From: Bdellovibrio sp.
Lineage (GTDB): Bacteria; Bdellovibrionota; Bdellovibrionia; Bdellovibrionales; UBA1609
NCBI GenBank assembly: GCA_003694355.1
Contig: RFKI01000097.1
Span: 1 to 8,069, forward strand
Length of the DNA stretch: 8,069 bases
Direction of reading: 5' to 3'
Positions 1 through 6,615 of this stretch are shown here, one piece after another; the first letter of the stretch is position 1; each line of letters opens with the position of its first letter. The position numbers were made by a program, and so were the translations under genes. The notes beneath the pieces were generated by a model. It searched no databases and was not told the origin of the DNA. It saw only the letters and a program-made list of their open reading frames with translations.

Positions 1-18
1 ATCTGTAGGAGGCTGAGG

Positions 19-789
19 ATGAGGGGGCTTGTTACCATTGCGATCAAGGACTTTAAACAGCTTGTGGCCTATCCACTTTTCTGGATGATTGTGACAGCCT
101 GCACGGCCATTTGGAGTTACAGTTACTTAAGAAGTGTGATTGTGTTTGCGCGCATGAGTGAGCGGGCTGCCTTGTTGCAAGGAGCTCGTCCAGGCATGAA
201 TATTCACTATGTGGTTTTTCTCAACTACATCTCGTTAGTGAACATTATCTTTTTGTTTATTATTCCAGCCATTACCATGAGATTGATTGCCGAAGAAAAG
301 AAGCTGCGCACATATGACCTGCTTTTAACTTCTCCTGTGACGGCCACAGATATTGCAGTTGGGAAATTTCTTGCGGGGTTTGGAGCCGCTTTGGTTCTTA
401 TTTTAATTTCTTTTCTTTACCCTTTGGGAACTGCTTTCTTTGCTGACTTTTCTTTTGGCCCTCTGCTTTCTTCTTATATGGGATTGATTTTGGTAACAGG
501 ATGTTATGTGGCCGCTGGTCTTTTTGCCTCTTCTCTCACGCAGTCTGTTTTGTTAAGTGTGGTGTTGGGTGTGATTTTTAATCTGATTTTATGGTTTATT
601 GGTCAAGGCGTGGATTTCTCAGATAAGCCCTTCTTTCGAGAAATTATGGAGCATCTTTCGTTTGGGGAGCAGTTTTATAACTTTTTAAAGGGAGACATTA
701 AAATAAGCTCTCTTGTTTTTTTCCTCAGTGTTATTTCTCTTTTTGTTTTCTTGTCTCAACGGGCCGTTGAGGCCTCAAGGTGGAGGTAA
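19..789 (+). CDS. ABC-2 type transporter permease, GldF-like
   Basis: This 256-residue protein is the membrane-spanning subunit of an ABC exporter. About six hydrophobic segments can be seen (roughly residues 20-40, 70-90, 117-137, 150-172, 176-196 and 229-246). The cytoplasmic stretch at residues 91-116 (AEEKKLRTYDLLLTSPVTAT and on to GKF) is the hallmark of the ABC-2/GldF permease family. The ATG at 19 has an AGGAGG about 6 nt upstream, and the hydrophobic profile is complete from there. The first 18 bases hold only this ribosome binding site and possible stop codons (TAG at 6, TGA at 14) of an upstream gene, by family habit an ATPase, which is off the window. A GldG-like partner starts 4 nt downstream. 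The substrate cannot be read from the sequence. The GldF name reflects similarity to the Flavobacterium gliding transporter and does not show that the organism glides by it. Confidence 0.88.
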   Translation: MRGLVTIAIKDFKQLVAYPLFWMIVTACTAIWSYSYLRSVIVFARMSERAALLQGARPGMNIHYVVFLNYISLVNIIFLFIIPAITMRLIAEEKKLRTYDLLLTSPVTATDIAVGKFLAGFGAALVLILISFLYPLGTAFFADFSFGPLLSSYMGLILVTGCYVAAGLFASSLTQSVLLSVVLGVIFNLILWFIGQGVDFSDKPFFREIMEHLSFGEQFYNFLKGDIKISSLVFFLSVISLFVFLSQRAVEASRWR

Positions 790-793
790 GGTT

Positions 794-2341
794 ATGAGCC
801 GATGGGCTAAGATATGTTGGTTGGTCGCCGGTTTAAGTTTTGCCGGTGTGCTTGTAACACGTTTTATTTTAAGCGGATGGATTGATGTGTTATGGGTGCC
901 CCTAGGTGTTTCAGTGGTTTGCTTTATCGCGGCCATTCTTTTGGATGCTCGTTTTTATTTGGAGTTTTTAACTCTCAAAACCACAAAAAACGGCATGAAT
1001 ATGGGAGTGTTGATTCTACTGGTTCTCGCCCTCCTTGTTGCGGTGAATTTTTTAAGTGTTCAACATGATAAAAGCTGGGATGTTACGGAAGAAAAGCTCA
1101 ACTCTTTAGCTGACCAAAGTCTCTCTGTGCTGAAGAACCTAAAAGATGATGTGAATGTTTTGATCTTTTATCGAGGTGAAAAAGACAGAAACGAGAAAGA
1201 GAAGGTCAGGATGCTGCTTTCTCTTTACAAGGACCAATCTCCTCATATTAAAGTGCGGTATATTAATGCTTATGTTCGTGCTTCAGAGGCGGCTAAATAC
1301 CTCACTCGCGGGGATGGTTTTACGGTTTTTGTGGAACAAAAAGGGCGTAAAGTTAAGGTGGAAAGCCCTTACCAGGAAGAGCAATTTACCACAGCCCTTA
1401 TTAAAGTAGCTCGGGAAAAATCAAAAATCGTATACTTTCTAAAAGGTCATGGAGAGCGTAGCTTGGAGAGTGCAGACCCTGAAGGGATTAAGGATTTCAA
1501 GCAGGCTCTTTTAGACTCATCCTTTCAAGTGAAAGAGCTAAGTTTAATTACAGGAGAGGCTTTGCCTAAAGATGCCGCCATGATTGCCATAGTGGGGCCT
1601 TTTAACCAGATTATGGATGCGGAAGTGAAGGAGCTTGAGAAGTATTTGAGAAATGGTGGGCGTTTGATGGTGGCTGTAGATCCAGGACAGCGTCATCATA
1701 TTTCTCCTCTCTTAAAAAAGGTCGGGTTGGATTTTAAGAATAACTTCATTTTGAATGATCAGATTCGCATTATGGGACAAGGGATGGCCACCATTCTAGG
1801 AATGGTTTATGATGCCACTCACCCTATCACTAAAAAATTTGAAACAGGCAGAAGTTTTACCCTCTTTCGCCTGGCCAGTGAGATTGCCAAAGCCTCAGAT
1901 GCTCCTTCTGACTTTCAATATGTAGAATTGGTGAGAACGCCTCCTAGCAGTTTCGCCGCAAAAAGTCTGAATGTGAAAAGAATCGAAGCCAAAAGGCGTA
2001 TGTTCTCCCTGGCGGTTTCCATGAAAGGGCACCTAAAGACTGGAGATCAAAAAGATAAAAAAGCCAGTGACAAGGAATTTTCCGTAGTGGCCTTTGGAGA
2101 TAGTGACTTTTTAAGCAATGAGTACTTTTTACAAGGCCTGAATAGAGACTTAGCTCTCAATACTGTCGCTTATTTAACGGAAGAGTCTGATCTTATCAGC
2201 ATTCGCCCCAAGCAGCCTAAAGGGACCAAGATGACATTAACTCCTGTGAAGCAAAACACTTTGGTGGTAGCAGGAGTGGTGATCCCCTTTATTTTTATGA
2301 TTTTAAGTGGTCTTTTTTGGTATCGTAGGAGAAATGCCTGA
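794..2341 (+). CDS. GldG-type ABC transporter auxiliary protein
   Basis: This 515-residue membrane protein belongs to the GldG/ABC_transp_aux type that partners GldF-like permeases. It begins with two hydrophobic segments (about residues 7-28 and 33-50) and a third at 69-89. Next comes a large extracytoplasmic region starting DVTEEKLNSLADQSLSVLKN, the usual entry to this domain. Further in are IVYFLKGHGE, an LRNGGRLMVAVDPG stretch and VVAFGDSDFLSN, all typical of the family. The chain closes with a C-terminal membrane segment (about 490-509) and a basic RRRNA tail. I chose the ATG at 794 because GGAGG lies 7 nt upstream. An in-frame TTG at 713 would add 27 residues overlapping the permease gene and has no such support. 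The stop TGA shares its last base with the ATG of the next gene (TGATG), so the two are probably translationally coupled. The role is presumably structural, holding or gating the exporter. No catalytic motif is seen. Confidence 0.85.
   Translation: MSRWAKICWLVAGLSFAGVLVTRFILSGWIDVLWVPLGVSVVCFIAAILLDARFYLEFLTLKTTKNGMNMGVLILLVLALLVAVNFLSVQHDKSWDVTEEKLNSLADQSLSVLKNLKDDVNVLIFYRGEKDRNEKEKVRMLLSLYKDQSPHIKVRYINAYVRASEAAKYLTRGDGFTVFVEQKGRKVKVESPYQEEQFTTALIKVAREKSKIVYFLKGHGERSLESADPEGIKDFKQALLDSSFQVKELSLITGEALPKDAAMIAIVGPFNQIMDAEVKELEKYLRNGGRLMVAVDPGQRHHISPLLKKVGLDFKNNFILNDQIRIMGQGMATILGMVYDATHPITKKFETGRSFTLFRLASEIAKASDAPSDFQYVELVRTPPSSFAAKSLNVKRIEAKRRMFSLAVSMKGHLKTGDQKDKKASDKEFSVVAFGDSDFLSNEYFLQGLNRDLALNTVAYLTEESDLISIRPKQPKGTKMTLTPVKQNTLVVAGVVIPFIFMILSGLFWYRRRNA
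2327..2331 (+). promoter_or_regulatory. Ribosome binding site of the DUF4340 gene, inside the GldG-type gene
   Basis: AGGAG lies within the last codons of the GldG-like gene, 9 nt before the ATG at 2341. It supports that start and the one-base TGATG overlap between the two reading frames. Confidence 0.6.
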
Positions 2342-3804
2342 TGAAATCTTTTAAGTCCACTTTGGTGTTTGCGGTTTTTGTTTTAGGCATCGTAGCCTAT
2401 GCGGTGTATGAATATAATAAAGACCAAAAAGAAAAGGCCATTCAGGCAGAAAAGGAAAAAGTTTTGCCTGGCATTCAGGTGGACCAGATTAAGCGCCTCT
2501 CTTTTTCCAAAAAAGAGAAAGATAAACTGCAAGTGGTTTATGAGCTTCAGAAAAATCAAGATCGGTGGGAAATTCAGAAGCCCTCTTATGATTGGGCTGA
2601 CACTTCAAAGGTGGAGTCTTTTTTGAAAAGCTTGATCCAAGCAAAAGTCACCCCTGTGGAGGGAGGAGAAAAAGTGAATTGGGGGGATTATGGTTTGGAC
2701 AAGCCTGCTTTTGTCTATGAAGTAGAGGCCGGGCCAATTTTTAAAATCCAGCTGGGTCAAGAGGCCTTTGATGGCCGTTATTATCTAAGAAAAAATCAAG
2801 AGGATAAGTTACTTTTAGGAGAAAGCCAGTGGAAGTACTGGTCGGAAAAAACACCTGATGACTTTCGGGATAGACACATTTTTCGTTTCAGTCCTGACCA
2901 GATAACCCAAATTGATATTCACTATATTCTTCAAAAGGAAAAGGTGAAGAAAAAAAGCGTAAAGCTTATTTTGGATAAAGATCATCAATGGGTGATTGAG
3001 AAAAACAAGAAGTGGGTGGTGGATCAAAACCTTGTAAAGTCATGGAAGGACTTTTTAAAGGATCTTGTGGGAGAAAAAGTGATAAAGTCTCCCAAGGCCA
3101 AGTGGTTCAAGCCGCCATATATGAAAATTACCTTGACTTTAAAGGATAAAAAAGAACCATGGACTCTTCTGATTAGCTCTAAAAAAGATGGACAGGTGTA
3201 TTTAAAACCTCAGCGCGGTATGGTGTATCAGGTGGGATCGGCTTCTATTCTTGGTTTAGAGAAAGGAGAAAATCACTTTAGAGATAAGAAGGGCCCTTTC
3301 AAATTTGATGAACAGAAAGTGGCCTACATTGAATTAAAAAAAGACGGAAAGCTTTATGAGTGGAAAAAAGAAGGAGGGCAGTGGAAGGACAATACCCCTC
3401 TTCAAAGAAAAGTTAAGCAAAAAGAAATGCAGGCTTTTTTAAGAAAACTCAAAGACCTTCAAGTGGAATATTATTTGAATAAAACCCCTAAAGGGATCGA
3501 TCCTCAAAGCCGCTTTTTACGTCTTTTGGATAAAGATAAAAAAATTCTTTTGGAGTTTTTGTGGGGGAGCCCTGTTGCTGGGCCCATTGGGAAAAAGTAT
3601 AACTTGATTTTTGCAAAGACCAATTTATCTGATGAAACCTTGTCCATTAATAAGTATCGATTAAAGGAGTGGCCTCTGGAGAGCCTTTTTGAAAAAAAAG
3701 AATCAAAGGAAAAGGCTGGAACGAAAAACTCCAAGAGTTCCAACAATGAAACGTCCCAAAAGTCTTCTTCGGCTAAGTCTTCAAAAAAGAAGGGTCAGCC
3801 TTGA
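2341..3804 (+). CDS. Membrane-anchored DUF4340 repeat protein
   Basis: This 487-residue protein has an N-terminal membrane anchor (about residues 7-24) followed by a charged, Lys-rich, probably periplasmic body. The body reads as three related modules, each with a 'WxI/WK' strand and a helix after it. The first runs about 44-175 (IQVDQIKRLSFSKK, then WADTSKVESFLKSLIQAKV and GDYGLDKP). The second runs about 178-310 (SPDQITQIDIHY, then QNLVKSWKDFLKDL). The third runs about 314-455 (DEQKVAYIELKKDGKLYEWK, then KEMQAFLRKLKDL). FRDRHIF and FRDKKGPF close modules one and two. This pattern fits DUF4340, a family regularly found after GldF/GldG-type genes. It is presumably an accessory subunit of the exporter, but its biochemical role is unknown. 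The last 30 or so residues form a Ser/Lys/Asn-rich low-complexity tail. The stop overlaps the TTG start of the next gene. Confidence 0.82.
   Translation: MKSFKSTLVFAVFVLGIVAYAVYEYNKDQKEKAIQAEKEKVLPGIQVDQIKRLSFSKKEKDKLQVVYELQKNQDRWEIQKPSYDWADTSKVESFLKSLIQAKVTPVEGGEKVNWGDYGLDKPAFVYEVEAGPIFKIQLGQEAFDGRYYLRKNQEDKLLLGESQWKYWSEKTPDDFRDRHIFRFSPDQITQIDIHYILQKEKVKKKSVKLILDKDHQWVIEKNKKWVVDQNLVKSWKDFLKDLVGEKVIKSPKAKWFKPPYMKITLTLKDKKEPWTLLISSKKDGQVYLKPQRGMVYQVGSASILGLEKGENHFRDKKGPFKFDEQKVAYIELKKDGKLYEWKKEGGQWKDNTPLQRKVKQKEMQAFLRKLKDLQVEYYLNKTPKGIDPQSRFLRLLDKDKKILLEFLWGSPVAGPIGKKYNLIFAKTNLSDETLSINKYRLKEWPLESLFEKKESKEKAGTKNSKSSNNETSQKSSSAKSSKKKGQP
3789..3803 (+). promoter_or_regulatory. Ribosome binding site and TTG start with TTGA overlap
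   Basis: GAAGGG at 3789-3794 sits 6 nt before a TTG at 3801, which overlaps the TGA stop (3802-3804) of the DUF4340 gene. The conserved N-terminal kinase motif begins only three residues after this TTG, and the next in-frame ATG (3900) would remove that motif. The non-ATG start is therefore the only sensible one and suggests coupled translation. Confidence 0.65.
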
Positions 3805-4793
3805 AGGTTCAATCGCCAACCCGTGTGGACTTAGCAGGGGGTACTTTGGATTGTTGGCCTCTTTATTCTTTTGTGGATCAAAATTGTTACACCATCAATA
3901 TGGCTATTGATATCTGGACAGAGGCGGAAGTCGAACTTCTAGAGGCTCCAGAGGTTAAGGTTTGCATTGAAGATTTGGCATTTCAAAAAACTTATCAAAA
4001 TCTGGAAGAATTTTATCACTCTTCAGATAAAGAAATTTCTTTATTGAAAGAGCCTGTTCAGTACTGGAATCCTTCTCAAGGTCTCTTGATTCGAACTCGT
4101 TCTCAAAGTCCTGTAGGTGGGGGGTTAGGTGGTAGCTCTAGTTTAACCATTAGTTTGTTAAAAGCTTTTTCCCATCTTTTTAATAAAAAGATGGGTCTTT
4201 TAGAAATGGTGACTTTGGCTTCAAATATGGAAGCGCGTCTTTTAAAAACTCCTACGGGAACACAAGACTACATTCCTCCAATTCAAGGAGGGCTCAATGT
4301 CATTCGCTATGGGTGGGATGGCGTTTCTGTTCATACTTTGGATGTGCCCTCCAATTTTATGAACCAGCATATGACTTTGGTTTATACGGGAGTGTCTCAT
4401 CATTCTGGAATTAATAATTGGCATGTGATTAAGTCAGTGGTTGAAGGTGACTCAAAGATGTTCGAGCAGCTTAAAGAACTGTCTCAAATCTCAAAGGATT
4501 TAAAAACTTGTATTGAGAAACAGGAGTGGGATTTTCAACAGTGGGCATCTCTCTTTGAAAGAGAATATGAAGTGCGCTCTCAGCTCAGCCCTACTTTTAT
4601 TTGTGAAGAGATTCGTCAGTTAAAAACCCTTGTTTTGCAAGAGGGAGGACAAGCTGTTAAAATATGTGGAGCTGGTGGCGGGGGGTGTGTCATGGTTTGG
4701 CATGCACCTGAAAAGAAAGAAAGGATTAAACAAGCATGTCAGAAAAGAGGGTTTCAAGTGTTAAACGCGCAGTTCGTCGCCCCTCTTTCTTAA
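3801..4793 (+). CDS. GHMP-family kinase (sugar or heptose kinase-like)
   Basis: This 330-residue cytoplasmic kinase has the three GHMP signatures in order. Motif 1 at residues 5-20 (SPTRVDLAGGTLDCWP) resembles the substrate-binding start of heptose-7-phosphate and fucose kinases. Motif 2 at 104-114 (PVGGGLGGSSS) is the phosphate-binding loop. Motif 3 at 284-300 holds CGAGGGGC. A further conserved stretch at 151-166 (PTGTQDYIPPIQGGLN) parallels the GKQDQ...GGLN block of heptose kinases, with D156 as the likely catalytic Asp. LVYTGVSHHSG (193-203) matches another family block. It should transfer phosphate from ATP to a sugar or similar small molecule, but the substrate cannot be assigned. The length is normal. 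Translation starts at TTG, overlapping the preceding stop by 4 nt. The 3' end overlaps the next gene by 58 nt, and the gene carries a strong inverted repeat at 4171-4195. Confidence 0.85.
   Translation: MKVQSPTRVDLAGGTLDCWPLYSFVDQNCYTINMAIDIWTEAEVELLEAPEVKVCIEDLAFQKTYQNLEEFYHSSDKEISLLKEPVQYWNPSQGLLIRTRSQSPVGGGLGGSSSLTISLLKAFSHLFNKKMGLLEMVTLASNMEARLLKTPTGTQDYIPPIQGGLNVIRYGWDGVSVHTLDVPSNFMNQHMTLVYTGVSHHSGINNWHVIKSVVEGDSKMFEQLKELSQISKDLKTCIEKQEWDFQQWASLFEREYEVRSQLSPTFICEEIRQLKTLVLQEGGQAVKICGAGGGGCVMVWHAPEKKERIKQACQKRGFQVLNAQFVAPLS
4171..4195 (+). repeat. Perfect 11-bp inverted repeat (hairpin) inside the kinase gene
   Basis: CCCATCTTTTT (4171-4181) and AAAAAGATGGG (4185-4195) are exact reverse complements separated by AAT. 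On the + strand the hairpin is followed by TCTTTT, giving it the look of a weak intrinsic terminator. It lies in the middle of the kinase reading frame (residues about 124-132, SHLFNKKMG). Its function is unknown. It may be a pausing or attenuation point, or simply chance in AT-rich codons. Confidence 0.6.
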
Positions 4794-5623
4794 GAAAAAA
4801 GCAGTTTATAGGTCTGTCTCTTGCTGGTGGAAAAACAAATAAAACCTGTTTTGCAGTTTTAGAATATTTTCCTGTTAAAAAGAAAATTTTCCTGGTTCAT
4901 CTTGAAACGCGAATTCAATCTGAAGGAAAAGTTTCTGCGGATCAGAAACTCATAGAGAGTCTTAAGCCTTATCAGAAAAAAAGCTCCTTGATGGCCGTGA
5001 ATGCTCCGCTAACTTGGCCGAAATGCATTCGATGTCGTTTGAAATGTCCTGGATATGAAAAGTGCAAAGAGCCTGAAATCTTATGGATGTGGAAACAGTA
5101 TAAAAAAATTGATAAAAAAGAAAAGCTGAAAAAAGTTTTTACTCCCTATGCAGAACGCTGTGCGGAAATGTACTTGGCTCATAGCTTGGAAGAGCCTTTT
5201 TATGTCTCTCAGGCCCTGGGAGCCAACATGGCGCCTTTAGCTGCTCGCATGTTCTTTTTAAAAAAACGTTTTCCCGCTAAGAAGTTAATAGAGGTTCACC
5301 CTAAGGTCAGTCTCTGGCGGATTGGGCGTTCTTTAGGGATCCGTCCCACTCATTTGAAAAAACATAAGCACGCCATTGGTGGAGAGGAAGCTCGGCATAT
5401 TATTTTGGAAACATTGGTAGAAAAAGATATAGCTTTTATTTATGTTCAAGACTTTCAGACGATGGTCCAAGACAGTGGAGCCTTTGATGCTTTTATTTCA
5501 GCTCTGACGGCTCTCTTAAAGCATTTGGGGCATTGTGAACCCATTCCCAAAAACTTTCCCTCGTCGGAAGGCTGGATTGAAATTCCAAAAACTGATATTT
5601 CATGGCCCTTTTTGGTACCATAG
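4736..5623 (+). CDS. DUF429 family protein (RNase H-like fold), atypical active site
   Basis: This 295-residue protein shows the DUF429 pattern from residue 24 to the end. It has FIGLSLAGGKTNKT (24-37, first strand), MAVNAPLTW (86-94), IEVHPKVSLWRIG (185-197), a K...GGEEARHIILETL block (209-227), FDAFISALTA (250-259) and a closing SSEGWIEIP (276-284). DUF429 proteins are predicted nucleases or RNase H-fold enzymes of unknown substrate. Here the acidic residue usual in strand one (GID) is Ser28 and that in the IDAPL block is Asn89. D251 and E187 remain. Residues 97-110 form a C-X2-C-X3-C-X5-C cluster, with a further C142. The ATG at 4736 lies 58 nt inside the kinase gene. AAGGA about 10 nt upstream and the lack of any later start before the domain support it. 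The N-terminus adds about 22 basic residues. Confidence 0.75.
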   Translation: MSEKRVSSVKRAVRRPSFLRKKQFIGLSLAGGKTNKTCFAVLEYFPVKKKIFLVHLETRIQSEGKVSADQKLIESLKPYQKKSSLMAVNAPLTWPKCIRCRLKCPGYEKCKEPEILWMWKQYKKIDKKEKLKKVFTPYAERCAEMYLAHSLEEPFYVSQALGANMAPLAARMFFLKKRFPAKKLIEVHPKVSLWRIGRSLGIRPTHLKKHKHAIGGEEARHIILETLVEKDIAFIYVQDFQTMVQDSGAFDAFISALTALLKHLGHCEPIPKNFPSSEGWIEIPKTDISWPFLVP

Positions 5624-5627
5624 AAAT

Positions 5628-6572
5628 ATGCGTTTTCTTGTTTTAGGTCTTTTTTGCTTATTTCTGTTTCCATTTAAAGCTTCTTGTGTTGACGAAAGTC
5701 ATTATTCTTTAATGAGGCGGTTTGTGGTTTTTCCTTTTCAGGTGCCTTCAGACTACAAAGAGGTGGCGGAGGATGCTTGGTGGGATGTTCGAGATCTTCT
5801 CACACAAAGCAAACTCTTTTTGGTGGCCAGTAAGGACTTTCTTTTAAAAAAGGATGTTTTTCAGCCACGAGCCTATTTGGAACCCGCAGATGCCATTATT
5901 TTGGGACGTCTTTTAGATGCAGAAGTTTTGTTAACAACTCGTTTGCAAGGACGTGAATTAACCATGATGGCCTATGAAGGCAAGAGAGGGCGTCTTTTAT
6001 GGAAGCAAAAAATGGATCTGACCCCTTCTTTGCCTGTTAAAGACCAAATTCGTCCAGCCAGCAAGAAACTCTTATATGATTTTATAGCTTCCATTCCTTA
6101 TCAAGGCTTTGTGGTGAGGGATGCATTGAAAAAAGATGTGGTTTATCAGGAGCAGGAAGCGTCCAAGGTGAAAGTTTATGTGGGTGAAAGGAGCCAGGCC
6201 CGTCTCTCACAGAAAGCTCAATTTGTTCTTTTAAAGGATACTTCTTTTGATCCTTTATTTCAGGGGGGTGGGCAGCTTGAAGTTTTTGCCGAAGGCCATA
6301 TTGTAGAATTGGCATTTCCTCATGTGATTGTACAGCTGGATCGGGTTTCAGAGGAGAAGATTAAAGAGCATACTTTGGTGTTTATTCCTGAAGAACAACA
6401 AAGACTGAGAAAGTCTTATGCGCTTGTTCAGGATGTTTACAAGAATGTCAGTGCTCGGTATTTTCGCACGAAACTCAGAGAACTAAAGGAAGAAGAAAGT
6501 CGTTTGAAGCCACTTTATACTTCTTTAGCCTGGTTTGGAAATTTGGCTTTGATCATCTTGTTGGCTTTTTAA
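5628..6572 (+). CDS. Exported protein of unknown function, CsgG/TolB-N-like start
   Basis: I do not recognise this 314-residue protein with certainty. It starts with a typical signal sequence (MRFLVLGLFCLFLFPFKASC, 1-20). The Cys20 context, KASC, is a poor lipobox, so a lipoprotein is possible but not shown. Residues 31-115 (RFVVFPFQVP, then a helix, SKLFLVASKD, and ADAIILGRLLDAEVLLTTRL) follow the strand-helix pattern of CsgG, LpoB and TolB N-terminal domains, which sit in the periplasm. The middle (160-255) is strand-rich. A charged helix (about 255-295) precedes a hydrophobic C-terminal segment (298-314) that could anchor it in a membrane. The ATG at 5628 is chosen because it gives the signal peptide and lies 4 nt after the preceding stop. 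No clear ribosome binding site is visible, so translation may rely on coupling. An in-frame GTG at 5535 would bury the signal peptide and overlap the DUF429 gene. Confidence 0.65.
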   Translation: MRFLVLGLFCLFLFPFKASCVDESHYSLMRRFVVFPFQVPSDYKEVAEDAWWDVRDLLTQSKLFLVASKDFLLKKDVFQPRAYLEPADAIILGRLLDAEVLLTTRLQGRELTMMAYEGKRGRLLWKQKMDLTPSLPVKDQIRPASKKLLYDFIASIPYQGFVVRDALKKDVVYQEQEASKVKVYVGERSQARLSQKAQFVLLKDTSFDPLFQGGGQLEVFAEGHIVELAFPHVIVQLDRVSEEKIKEHTLVFIPEEQQRLRKSYALVQDVYKNVSARYFRTKLRELKEEESRLKPLYTSLAWFGNLALIILLAF

Positions 6573-6589
6573 AAAAAGTCTCTTATAGT
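6561..6589 (+). promoter_or_regulatory. Possible sigma-70-like promoter before the App1-like gene
   Basis: TTGGCT (6561-6566) and TATAGT (6584-6589) are separated by 17 nt. This matches standard promoter geometry with moderate box quality. Transcription would begin near 6596, just before the ribosome binding site at 6604-6611. The 43-nt gap here is the largest in the + strand gene series, so a new promoter is reasonable, but the match may be chance. Confidence 0.3.
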
Positions 6590-6603
6590 GAAGCGGAGCT
6601 TTT

Positions 6604-6611
6604 AAAGGAGA
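6604..6611 (+). promoter_or_regulatory. Ribosome binding site deciding a GTG start
   Basis: AAAGGAGA is followed after 4-5 nt by GTG at 6616. No ATG occurs near the beginning of this reading frame and the HAD motif lies about 33 residues in, so the GTG is the best start. Confidence 0.6.
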
Positions 6612-6615
6612 GTTT

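Noticed and set aside
713..793. Upstream TTG extension of the GldG-type gene
   Set aside because: It overlaps the permease gene and adds 27 residues without family support. The ATG at 794 has a good ribosome binding site.
2498..2518. 9-bp inverted repeat TCTCTTTTT / AAAAAGAGA in the DUF4340 gene
   Set aside because: It is almost all A and T and explained by Ser-Phe-Ser-Lys-Lys-Glu codons. There is no T-run after it and no boundary nearby.
2815..3746. Two − strand open frames inside the DUF4340 gene (2815-3027 and 3504-3746)
   Set aside because: They are rich in Leu, Phe and Ser as expected from the complement of Lys-rich coding DNA, and have no recognisable domain or ribosome binding site.
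5535..5627. Upstream GTG extension of the exported protein gene
   Set aside because: It would place 31 residues before a clear signal peptide and overlap the DUF429 gene. The ATG at 5628 gives the signal sequence directly.
6565..6578. CTTTTTAAAAAAAG at the end of the exported protein gene as a terminator
   Set aside because: The stem would have a single GC pair, with no T-run after it. It is more likely just the stop codon in AT-rich sequence.
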